This document shows, piece by piece, positions 47,466 through 58,297 of a stretch of 64,000 bases of DNA; positions within the stretch are counted from its first letter, which is position 1, and each line of letters starts with the position of its first letter. The DNA comes from Ashinkailepas kermadecensis (lineage: Eukaryota; Arthropoda; Thecostraca; Neolepadidae). The notes under the pieces are model-generated. The model saw only the letters and a list, made by a program, of their open reading frames with translations. It had not been told where the DNA came from and did no database searches. Made by a program: the position numbers and the translations under genes. The stretch lies in contig JAOTOM010004016.1 of NCBI GenBank assembly GCA_034440615.1, positions 124,001 to 188,000 on the forward strand, in the 5' to 3' direction.

Positions 47466-50400
47466 ATGAGTACCCCTCATCTCCTCCTCCTCTGATTCAC
47501 ACTTCTTCAAGCTATTGAATTTACTCAACCCACTGAAATGACCAACACAATGTAAGAAACCGATGCAAATCTTACCAAATGGTGGTGACGCATGTGCATT
47601 GCATTCTGCAAACTGTGTTGGCCTGCAATGTTATCCCCCTTCCGGATCAAAATGATGACAAATTCGGTGCGGCAAGGCCGATACAATTTCCTTTAACCGC
47701 AACGATTGATTCATTTACGATTCACAATTGTTACAGAAACCAAATCGGATGGAAAATATCCCCGAAATAACCGAAGACAATACAGAGTGAAGTATAGTGT
47801 TTCGGAACAAAAACTGTTTGAGCACCAGAAGGCTAAGCCCGAGCATGAAATACTGCATAATTAACCTTGCGAACTCGTAATTGGCAAGATCTTCAACTGA
47901 TCGTACTACAATATTGCATAAATAATACTGAAAGGACAAAAATGACGTCCCGAACCAGCTGCCTTCAGAGATGATCCTGATCCACGCGCGGCAAAACGGG
48001 CCTGTAATCTATAAAGATGGTCAGTGATGACGTCCGGCCTGTGCACCGTGAATCCGAAATCCGCCGTGCACGGATTAAGGTTCAACACCCTGCATGTCCA
48101 CACCTCGGAGGAGCGCATGTGAGACTTACCAACACATACAACGTCCTTCAAGGCGTGCCTCGACGGTCCATGTGGTGCTCACCTCCCACGGAGCGGTAAA
48201 TACCTGCAGCGCCGGTCTGCCGCGAAGACGAGAACAACACAAAGTCAAACACCAGACGTGCCTCGACGGTCCATGTGGTGGTCACTTCACTGTCGCGCCA
48301 CGCAGCGGTAAATATGGGCGGCGCTGTTCTGCCACAGACACGAGAACAACACAAACTGAACACCACACGCGACCATTCGACATACCGCGTGCGCTTGGTC
48401 CGATATTACCGACTTACGGCTGCGTGTGGCAATCCTTGTGGGGAAAATATCACCCCCAATCCACAGCCGACAGACTAACCCAATTGGCAGCGGTGTATGG
48501 TGAGGAACTAAGCGAACCCTGACTGAAGCTAGGTGCTGACCCGCACCATCCAGCCTAATGTTGGGTCAAGGGCCAGGGGCGTCACCACCTCCAGTTTCTA
48601 GGTGGGTCGACCCTGGGGGCGCGGACACAATTTTCAAGTTAGGGGGCTGAAGCGATAGTTTAAAAAATGCAGGTGGGGTCCAGACCCCAGAGACGCCAGC
48701 GGTGCCGACGTTCATGATAAGGACAATAGCGCCGTGCCTATGTATATAATTATATATGGAATGCATCCACCTATACACTTGGGTGTCTGACATCTGGTCG
48801 AAAGGTCACAGGCTCAATATCTGCCGTCGGATATTTCACGGTCCAAGCAGGACGAACCCACGAGCCGGTAGTGCTAATGAGCAATAATGAGCACGGACCA
48901 ATCAACAATACCCAAGGGAGCAAAGGAGGAAACCCTCTTCCCCTCCATCAAACCTTGGAGGTCTGAAGGGCCCATCAAAACTTTAAGCCTCCAGCGGTGC
49001 CTCGCAGGGGTCCAATCGTCCAAGAGGGGCAAATGGGATGGTCACCGCATCTCCTGGTGGTATGATGGACCTCAGAGGACCTGCTAAGTGCCTGCGGAGA
49101 CCCCTCCGACTTCCAGCGGGGCCTGCTAAGAGGATCCGAGAATGGCGAAGGGTTGGTTATTAGGGTTTTAGGGCGCATCAACTGCATTGGTTATACAGCG
49201 CCCATAATGGCGAAGGGGTGACCACATCTTTCCCTGAACGTGTAGGAGCCCATATCACCTGTTAAGGGTCCATCAGGGAGCCCAAGCGCCCAGCGGGGTG
49301 TCTAAGCTGGACAATGGTGTGACCACTTCCTTCCATGGAGATATAATGGCCCAGTGTCACTAGCATCTGGCGGTGCTAGTGGCACCGCCAGGCCCCTCAC
49401 GCCTCAAAGGGTACCTGGTGGGATCAAAGGGTGAGGTGTGCTCCCCTCCCCTGGAGGTAGGGATGCCCAGAGGAACGGCTGAGGAAAAAAGGACATCGAC
49501 ATACATCCGATGGAAAAACTAACAATTTTAGGTAACGTATGGGGGCCCGAACGACCGGGAGGCCCTAATAGTCCACCCTCCACCACGATCCCTTGAACGA
49601 GTCCTGGCTACGCCCTTGTAAATACCAGGTGCAGATCTATGGAAGCAGGGGCACCCCCCCCCCCCCCCCAAATATTGATGAAATATTGTGTTTTTGCAAT
49701 GCAAATTGGTAGATGACAACAAAAAATCGTTCACTGGTACCATTCCCACTACATTTTGTCGTGGGTTCCTGCCTGCATATATCCACAGTGAAAAAATCCA
49801 ACGATTATTACGCCACTGAACATGAACTGGGTGTTAAATTTATTTGCTTCGACTTTACAGCATGTCCAGAGCATGCATGTAAGCACATTACAGGCGTTTT
49901 CATCCGGCATTCGCATTCCCCAATGTGTTATTGAACCACCACTGACTGCTGGAACAGTGGATGGTTAGTAGGGAATCTCACGTGCATTTGGAGGGTAATG
50001 GAAATCGATCACAAAATCACTTTCACCTGGTTAGCACTGAGTCGCCTCAAGGCCCTATATAAGTCACGTGCAATATTCGCATGAAAGGTGTCACGCTTGG
50101 CTGACTTAGCAATCGTCTATTTCTGATATTTCAGACAGAGTGGCTGTCCATAACAGCCACTATACGTGGAGGGCATGTATCGTAAAGTAAATAAATAAAT
50201 AAAGAGTGAGTGAGCGAGTGAATCGAACGAAGAAACTGACTAGTGTGACTGACGTGTGTGGTAAGACGTACGGAGGACGAATAGCAGACAATAGTTACAG
50301 GTCGTTGAACTAACTGTGCCAAGGTACCGACTGGGTGATACCAGTTCTCACAATGAATGCCTGAAAAAGTATCTCCGTGCGGCGATATGCGTGCCCACCG

Positions 50401-50545
50401 CACCTCTCCGGCGGTCGCAAGAAATCGATATCAATATGGACGACATCACTCGATGACGCCAAAAATAAAGAGTTAAAGAGAGTTAAAGCAAGCACAATAG
50501 AAGGACACGTAATGACAAACACCATCAGCATCAACATATTTGGAC
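47466..50545. other. Spacer with a 105-bp duplication and decayed repeat pieces
   Basis: A segment of about 105 bp (GTGCCTCGACGGTCCATGTG to GAGAACAACACAAA) occurs twice, at about 48,154 and 48,259. Around 48,565 CCAGGGGCGTCACCACC and around 49,600 TCCTGGCTACGCCCTT resemble hAT-MITE ends but have no visible partner. Around 48,797 a GGTCACAGGCTCAATATC stretch resembles a tRNA B-box of a SINE. No gene is recognised. Confidence 0.4.
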
Positions 50546-51385
50546 ACTTCCCGATCTTTTCGATCAGGTCCTCGCACACCCCGGCCCGGGGGTCATTATA
50601 AGCCCCCCCCCCCCCATCTCCAAACTAAGCGTCGCACGAAAACGAAAGAGGTGCCATCAGAAAGCGCTCGACGAGCAGGGCCAGAAACACCCCAAAATTT
50701 TATCTCCTGGAAAGGTGATGTCACTAGGTGGGAGAGGGTATGAGGTCACGATTGACGTCATGTTTTTGGCTCTGGGGTTCATTTTGGAGGATATTTAAAA
50801 ACAACACTCATTTAGAATCAGAAAAGGAGGGCGAAGCGAAGCATGGTCCAAAAATGTTTGCTTACCCAAAAATACAAATTTTACTTTTTTAAAGTTGCAA
50901 AAGTTTATGTTTTCGGCTTTTTATTTCTCTTTTTCTAATTGGTAGAGCGCATCGAAGAAATGTTGTTTTTAGTAAACTTAAGCTCACGCGAAGTGCTTAC
51001 CGGAGCCCGAATTTTCGATTTTAGCCTAATAGGCAAATATGCAAAACAAATAAATCATGAAAAACGCAAAACTTCCTCTATGGCGTTTTGTTGCGTTTCT
51101 AAAGCTAAGTAAACGCTGAAAGTTTAACTCAAATATCTTTACCCGTTAAAGCGTGACGACTGGTGGAACTTTTTCGGAGGTGACCTCACTTGACTTTGAC
51201 TAACTCGGTGACCGTGTATGATCTGACCTCAAAATTTCCACACAAGATGTCAAATTGAGAACGATAACATATATGTCTAATTTCGGCGCGCTACTGCGCG
51301 CCGTTTTTATTTTACCACCCGCGGATAACCATAGGGCACGTAAAAGACCCCCCGAGACGAGTCGGGTAAAACCCTCCTCACCAAA
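50546..51385. mobile_element. 840-bp non-autonomous element, copy A
   Basis: Aligns along its length with 53,310-54,150. Shared blocks include ATCTCCAAACTAAGCG, CACGAAAACGAAAGAGGTG, GAAAGCGCTCGACGAG, TTTTTGGCTCTGG, ATTTTCGATTTTAGCCTAAT and AAAGCGTGACGACTGG. Ends are C-run or G-run rich and loosely inverted. There are no coding frames. Class unknown. Confidence 0.75.
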
Positions 51386-51774
51386 CAAGGATGATAACTT
51401 AACTTCATGCCACAGTTATAACGGTATACTGTCACAACGCTCCCTCTATCACTTCTCTCATGACTACCCAATATTTTCCCTTCAATTCACTCCGCATTGG
51501 GAAGCAATCCAAATATTTCAGTCGGCGAGGCTTTGCAGCGCCGTGTCAATGACAGAACTGTCTGGTCCAGACTCGGTGTGATGGAGCTGAAAGGCGCTCC
51601 ATAAACACCGCCGCTCCCAATCACAGTGCTATTTAAAAGGAAGCCACCGGTGTGGATGACAACGATGACCTTCGGAATCCCGGCGCCCATTAGTTCGTCG
51701 GCACTGACCCCTGGGTATACTTCGTCTTCATTCAGCCCAGGAAAACTCAGCAAGTTGTCACCAGTCGTGCCTGA
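51386..51774. other. Unrecognised spacer
   Basis: Nothing recognisable. Confidence 0.35.
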
Positions 51775-52025
51775 ACACAGGCGGTCCTTGGCTTTGTCTC
51801 AGCATACAGTAGGCGGTCCTCGATTGTGTCTGAACATTCGCCACGTGATGCTCGGATGTGTCTGGACATTCGCCACGTGATGCTCGGATGTGTCTGAACA
51901 TTCGCCACGTGATGCTCGGATTGTCTGGACATTTGCCACGTGGTTCTCGGTTGTGGTGGGACACCGCCACGTGACTCTCGGATGCGTCTGAACGTCGCCA
52001 CATGGTTCTCGGTTGTGTCTGAAAC
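51775..52025. repeat. 32-bp minisatellite with CACGTG motifs, about 7 copies
   Basis: Unit CCACGTGATGCTCGGATGTG plus TCTGGACATTCG; starts at 51,841 and 51,873 show 32 bp. Most units contain the CACGTG palindrome. Outer units are diverged. Confidence 0.88.
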
Positions 52026-52389
52026 CTCGGAAATGGCTATCGTTGTGTCGTATCCTATGTCTGCCAGAATCCACGGATTTCGCGGATCGTCTCCGCGGAC
52101 TTCGTACAGAAAGCCTCACCGACAGATCTTCAAGCCGCTAGGAGCTTATGGCTTATCGAACTTATGCTTCTAATCACGAAAGCCAACTTGTGTTGCATCA
52201 GCTAACTTTTCGTAAAGCTTCACAAGCTAAAGGGCTGTGAGAAGCAGCTTACATTTTCATATGGTGATGTGCAAGATTGCAATTACGTTTCTGATTTCGG
52301 GATAAGCGACTGAAGCTAAACGGAATACTTATGTGAAGGATCATTAAAGTGACACAAGGAACATAGAAATAAACCTCACCAAAATATTT
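52026..52389. other. Unrecognised spacer
   Basis: Nothing recognisable. Confidence 0.35.
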
Positions 52390-52537
52390 TCGTACGCACG
52401 TCCTCTCTATCTCCGTCTCTGCTTTTGTCTCGGTATCGATATCGGTCTCGGTCTCGGTCTCGGTCTCGATCTCGATATCGATATCGATCTCGATATCGAT
52501 ATCGATATCGATCTCGATCTCGGTCTCGATCTCGATA

Positions 52538-52623
<86 letters not shown>

Positions 52624-52914
52624 TGTCTCTGTCTCTGTGTCTTGTCTGTGTCTGTGTCTCTGTCTCTGTCTCTGTCTCTGTCTCTGTCTCTGTCTCTGTC
52701 TCTGTCTCTGTCTCTGTCTCTGTCTCTGTCTCTGTCTCTGTCTCTGTCTCTGTCTCTGTCTCTGTCTCTGTCTCTGTCTCTGTCTCTGTCTCTGTCTCTG
52801 TCTCTGTCTCTGTCTCTGTCTCTGTCTCTGTCTCTGTCTCCGTCTCCGTCTCCGTCTCCGTCTTCGTCTCAGTCTCCGTCTCCGTCTCCACGTACGCACG
52901 CACGTACGCACGTA

Positions 52915-52994
<80 letters not shown>

Positions 52995-53142
52995 CACGCA
53001 CGTACGCACGCACGCACGTACGCACGCACGCACGTACGCACGCACGCACGCACGCACGCACGTACGCACGCACGCACGCACGCACGCACGCATGCACGCA
53101 CGCACGCACGTACGCACGCACGCACGCACGCACGCACAGACA
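52390..53142. repeat. Composite microsatellite: (GTCTCG/GATATC)n, (TCTGTC)n, (GCAC)n
   Basis: Hexamers of TCGGTC/TCGATA type run to about 52,620, then (TCTGTC)n to about 52,840, a short (GTCTCC)n, then (GCAC)n with scattered GTAC variants to 53,142. The long frames (RQRQ, TETE, RTHA runs) on both strands are by-products. Confidence 0.98.
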
Positions 53143-53309
53143 ATTGATAACAATCAGAGGGACTAGGTAAGAAACAACTGTTAGCTCGGTCAAACCGGGC
53201 CAATGAGCGTGGTTTACGACGAACCGCTGCGTTGGCTCAACATAAGCATGACCACTTCACGTGCGCGCACGCAGTTGGGCTACCTTCCGCTCCCAGCCGT
53301 TATTAACCC

Positions 53310-54150
53310 TCCCCGTCTTTCCGGTCATATCCTCACACCCGTCTCGGGAGGGGGGGGGTTGATACAACACCCCTCTAATCTCCAAACTAAGCGTTGCACG
53401 AAAACGAAAGAGGTGTCATCGGAAAGCGCTCGACGAGTATGGCCAGAAATCACCCCAAACATTTTATCCCCGCAAAAGTGACGTCACTAGGGGGCCTAGG
53501 TTTTCACGACTTACATCATGTTTTTGGCTCTGGGCAGTTCATTTTTGGGGAGATTTGAAAAAGTAACAAAAAGTATTTGGAATCAGAAAAGGAAGGCGAA
53601 ATCGACCATGGCCCTACAATTTTTGCCCACCCAAATTCAAAATTATAATTTTTGAACATTCAACATTTTGAGTTTTCAATTTTCTTTAATTTTTATTTTT
53701 CTAATGGGTAGAGCGGACCGAAAAACGTTCGAAGTCAACTTGCCCTCATAAAAATGCTTACTTTAGCCAGAATCTTCGATTTTGGCCCCTAATGGGCAAA
53801 TATGCAAAACTAATAAGTAATCAAAAACGGAAAAAATGGAAAATTCCTCTGGTTCATTACGTTTCGTCCCTAATGATAAGCAAACACTGAAAATTGCATT
53901 AAAATATCTTTATTCGTTAAAGCGTGACGACTGGTTGAACTTTTCTGGAGGTGACCTCACTTGACCTTCACTAACTCGTTGACCCTAGACGACCCGACCT
54001 CAAAATTTCGACACAACATGCCAAATGAAGGTGGAAAAGGTATGCCAAATTTCGGCGCGCTGCCTCACGCCGTTCTTTCACTATCCGCGGAAAACCTTAG
54101 GGAGGGCGCATATCAACCCCCCACGAGACGGCGCGGGTTCACTATTCTGA
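53310..54150. mobile_element. 840-bp non-autonomous element, copy B
   Basis: Homologous to copy A at 50,546-51,385. The inverted ends are clearer here: left CCGTCTCGGGAGGGGGGGGG then TTGATA; right, reverse-complemented, CCGTCTCGTGGGGGGTTGAT. A GTGACGTCACTAG palindrome lies near 53,479. A separate hAT-like MITE inserted just past its right end. Confidence 0.78.
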
Positions 54151-54160
54151 TTATGTCACG

Positions 54161-54351
54161 CAGAGGCGCAGCCAAGGGGGCGGGGGCGGATACCCCCTTA
54201 GGCACCAAAAATACACCAGATCAAAGAAGTAATCCTGAGATTTTCAGCACGCGAAAAAAAAAATTCGGCGCGCTTCTCGCGCCGAAAGCCGCCTCTGTTT
54301 CTTCACATTTGCCTGGGTCGGCCCCTGAAGAAAGTCCTGGCTGCGACCCTG
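54161..54351. mobile_element. hAT-like MITE, 191 bp
   Basis: The left end CAGAGGCGCAGCCAAGG and the reverse complement of the right end, CAGGGTCGCAGCCAGGAC, form a TIR. Target duplications ATGTCACG (54,153-54,160) and CTGTCACG (54,352-54,359) agree at 7 of 8 positions. The middle has an A-run and a CGGCGCGCTTCTCGCGCCG palindrome. Confidence 0.8.
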
Positions 54352-54359
54352 CTGTCACG

Positions 54360-55014
54360 TACAGGACGCACCACTGTATCATGATGCATCCCTCCGGCTA
54401 AACAGGGCGGCTGCAGGCTCTCCCTGCCTCATTCCGTACCATGTAGGACATGGGTATAGTGCATAGTGAAGTTGTTTATAATTGCACCGTTGAAGCTGTA
54501 ATGTTTAGGATCACTTTATTGCGTCCATTTGCCTGATCAGTAATATTTTTACTCGTTATTATTATCATTAAGATGAATATTTGTATTCAGGTTAAGGTCA
54601 TTCTTAACATTGTTAATACTCTTAATATTGGTATTCATATTATCTTTATCATTATTATTCGAATTCTTGTTATTATTGCTATTATTTTTATCATTGCTAC
54701 AATTATTCGCATTATTTTGCTTTAGTTCTTACTCTTCGTGCTGTTGTTATTACTAGCAGATAGAGGAGAATGGTCATGTCAATGCCGGTGTATGACATCG
54801 AAGACCCTAATAAGGAACAGTGACTTCAGTCCACTCTCCAATTGTCCGGACCAATGCCAGACCTCGGATAACGCACACACCAAGCATGAACTATGAGGGC
54901 TGGGGGAAGGAATTGTTGAGGTGGCAGCTGCGACATGTGGGGTGAAATACCATAGTCATATGTGAAGGTCGGTACAAATGCAGCAGAAAAATCAATCACA
55001 AATGCATGCATATA
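54360..55014. other. AT-rich spacer
   Basis: At 54,540-54,740 the sequence is rich in TTATTATT and ATTATC motifs. No gene is recognised. Confidence 0.4.
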
Positions 55015-55083
55015 CACAAACACACACACACACTCACACACACACACACACACACCTACACACACACACACACACCTACACAC

Positions 55084-55174
<91 letters not shown>

Positions 55175-55178
55175 CGCA
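55015..55178. repeat. (CA)n-(TA)n microsatellite
   Basis: CACACA runs broken by CTACAC, passing at about 55,096 into (TA)n. Confidence 0.97.
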
Positions 55179-56245
55179 TTGTTCATTGAACATTACGCAT
55201 ACATGGCACAAACACCTCTTTCCATCACAAAGGCACAACATAATATCTCTACTACTGCATCACCATGAGCCCTGGATGGAAGCAGGATGTGAAAACGCTC
55301 AAGCGCAACAGCAAGAACAACTGCGCCCACCAACACCCAGGGTGATCTAGCACTGTTTATTTACTACCGCAGCCCAACAACGTCTAACATAGTCATGAGC
55401 AACAACCCAAACCGCGGCAAAAATATATGAAAATGTTCAACTTAGTCTACATTTATAAGTGCATCAAAAGCATGTGTGCTCCTGCAAAACAGTGGCTACG
55501 TTGGGCACACGACCACATCTTTAAGCCACCGCATAACAATGCACTTACAACAGGGCGGACCTCAGACACACACTGAACGAGACCATTCCAGCCACCGCAC
55601 CCCCCCCCCACACCACCACCCCGATATGACTCTGAACACCAAAGTCCTAGCCACATCCCTTGGTTAGCGCCGCCTCCAAATCCTGGAAACGGTTTTTATC
55701 AGGGAGATTAACCCATCAATCAACCGCCAAACCAATGCACGTGGCGCATTGCTACTGTATCATCACCATCATCACCATCATACTGTATCATGCTCACAGA
55801 TCATCACCAGGCGGTAGAGCGAGTGACAGCGATGACCCATTGACACACAGCGATGTGTTCTTGCTTTTGTTTTCACCTTGTGATTTAATTAACTAAAATG
55901 TGAGTACAGCACGAATGTGTGTACAGTACATGTGAGTACAGCACAATGTGTGTACAGTACATGTATCACACGCGTATATATTTGTTTGTTTTCCAAACTT
56001 GTGACCGCGACCAATGTGAGCTGGTCTGGAAAATGTCCGTAGGAGGACGAAATGTTCAAAACATAAAGAATGTGTTTAATATATACTCTAGTTCTGCTTA
56101 TGAATATCGGCAACGATGGAAAACGTATTGTAAGACGGATAAAGAGTCTGCAGAAGAAATAGTTCCATGCCTGCTCCGCGATTGTGTTCAATCAGCAATG
56201 CGTATATAATAATCTGCTTCCAAGCTATACTAATATATATATATA
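55179..56245. other. Spacer with a 32-bp duplication at 55,898-55,961
   Basis: ATGTGAGTACAGCAC and AATGTGTGTACAGTAC occur twice in tandem at 55,898-55,961 (second copy one base shorter). A short (TA)n occurs at 56,230-56,246. No gene is recognised. Confidence 0.45.
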
Positions 56246-57358
<1,113 letters not shown>

Positions 57359-57373
57359 GCCAAACGTATAATT

Positions 57374-58294
57374 TTATATGAACTCTGTTACATCACAACT
57401 AAGGTCCGAACAGATCGGTGAAAAAATCGATTTCATCGCCTGTCGGTACGCACGATACCGCTGCAGCAGCCGGTTGGTTTCCGCGTTGTCAGCGCGCGCG
57501 GCCGTAGCCGCGGCGCTCGCGTTTGCAGCGGCGGTGCCTGCGACGTCAGCGTCGGCGCTTGCGACGCCAGTGGCGGCGCTAGCGATGCCAGCGACGGCGC
57601 CTGCCACGACGTCTGCGTCGGCGCTTGTGACGCCAGTGGCGGCGCTAGCGATGCCAGCGACGGCGCCTGCCACGACGTCTGCGACGTCGGCGTTTCCACC
57701 GATCGGAGCGAGACCCCACTCCCTTGCACCAATGGAGAAGCTGTGGGACGGGCTGGTGACGACTGCGGGCAGATTTGCCTCACAGGTGCCTTTGGCGTGC
57801 TCCCGTGGATTCCGGCCACACACGTCACACCAGTCAGGGGTGGTGACGTTGACGTCGGCAGAGTCGGCTCTCGAGTTCGCAGGGGTGGCGCTTCGTAGCT
57901 GGGCACCTGAGTGCCGGGCTAGAATGTCACCACAGGGGGTACACCGTCGGTCCAGGTGGCGGTACGTAGGTGGCTTCACCATTCGCGGGCCGGGACGTCC
58001 TTGCGGCCCATAGCGGTCGACTGGCAGCTGGTAGTCGGACATCACGATCCGGACCAGAAGGTCGGCTGGCAGGTGACTGGCTTCCTCCCAGGAGGCCTGA
58101 GATGGCGGAAAGCCAACCCATTCCACTAGGTATTCGGCCAGTCTCGCGCAGTCCCATCTGACTGCGAGGACTCTTGAAATTTCAAAGTCCATGTCGGCAG
58201 CTGTAGTCGGCAGCTGTAGTCGGCGGCTGTAGTCGGCGGGAGGCGGCGTGTCCGATCGACGGTCCTGCGGCAACTGGCGTGACGGACTCGTCAC
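57374..58294 (-). CDS. Chromodomain and CCHC-like zinc-motif ORF downstream of env
   Basis: An intact frame of 306 codons counted from a GTG at 58,294, or 272 from the first ATG at 58,190-58,192. Right after that ATG is a chromodomain: FEISRVLAVRW, AEYLVEWVGF and ASWEEASHL. It keeps the three aromatic cage positions (Phe, Trp, Phe) expected of a methyl-lysine reader (58,043-58,189). Further on is CDVCGRNPREHAKGTC, a C-x2-C-x6-H-x4-C motif like a widened retroviral zinc knuckle, and an Ala-rich region with a 66-bp tandem duplication (57,552-57,683). It follows env directly: the GTG overlaps the env TGA as GTGA. In known chromoviruses the chromodomain sits at the integrase C-terminus, so a separate post-env ORF is unusual. 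By inference it could steer integration to marked chromatin. It could also be captured or unrelated sequence. Confidence 0.7.
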   Translation of the reverse strand: MTSPSRQLPQDRRSDTPPPADYSRRLQLPTTAADMDFEISRVLAVRWDCARLAEYLVEWVGFPPSQASWEEASHLPADLLVRIVMSDYQLPVDRYGPQGRPGPRMVKPPTYRHLDRRCTPCGDILARHSGAQLRSATPANSRADSADVNVTTPDWCDVCGRNPREHAKGTCEANLPAVVTSPSHSFSIGAREWGLAPIGGNADVADVVAGAVAGIASAATGVTSADADVVAGAVAGIASAATGVASADADVAGTAAANASAAATAARADNAETNRLLQRYRAYRQAMKSIFSPICSDLSCDVTEFI

Positions 58295-58297
58295 GCC
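58276..58297. promoter_or_regulatory. Perfect 8-bp stem-loop over the env stop codon
   Basis: GGCGTGAC and GTCACGCC are perfect inverted arms around a 6-base loop. The env TGA (58,291-58,293 on minus) lies in the stem. A role in reinitiation or frameshifting into the chromodomain frame is speculation. Confidence 0.55.

Noticed and set aside
48720..48840. tRNA-derived SINE
   Set aside because: Only a weak B-box-like stretch; no A box at the right distance and no clear tail.
49595..49620. TCCTGGCTACGCCCTT as the end of a second hAT MITE
   Set aside because: No matching opposite end or target duplication could be found upstream.
52249..53193. Long Arg/Gln, Thr/Glu and Arg/Ser-rich frames resembling RS-type proteins
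   Set aside because: Direct translation of hexamer and tetramer microsatellites in all frames.
57378..58013. 211-codon plus-strand frame opposite the chromodomain ORF
   Set aside because: Ala-rich GC-biased shadow without motifs; the minus frame carries the chromodomain and zinc motif.
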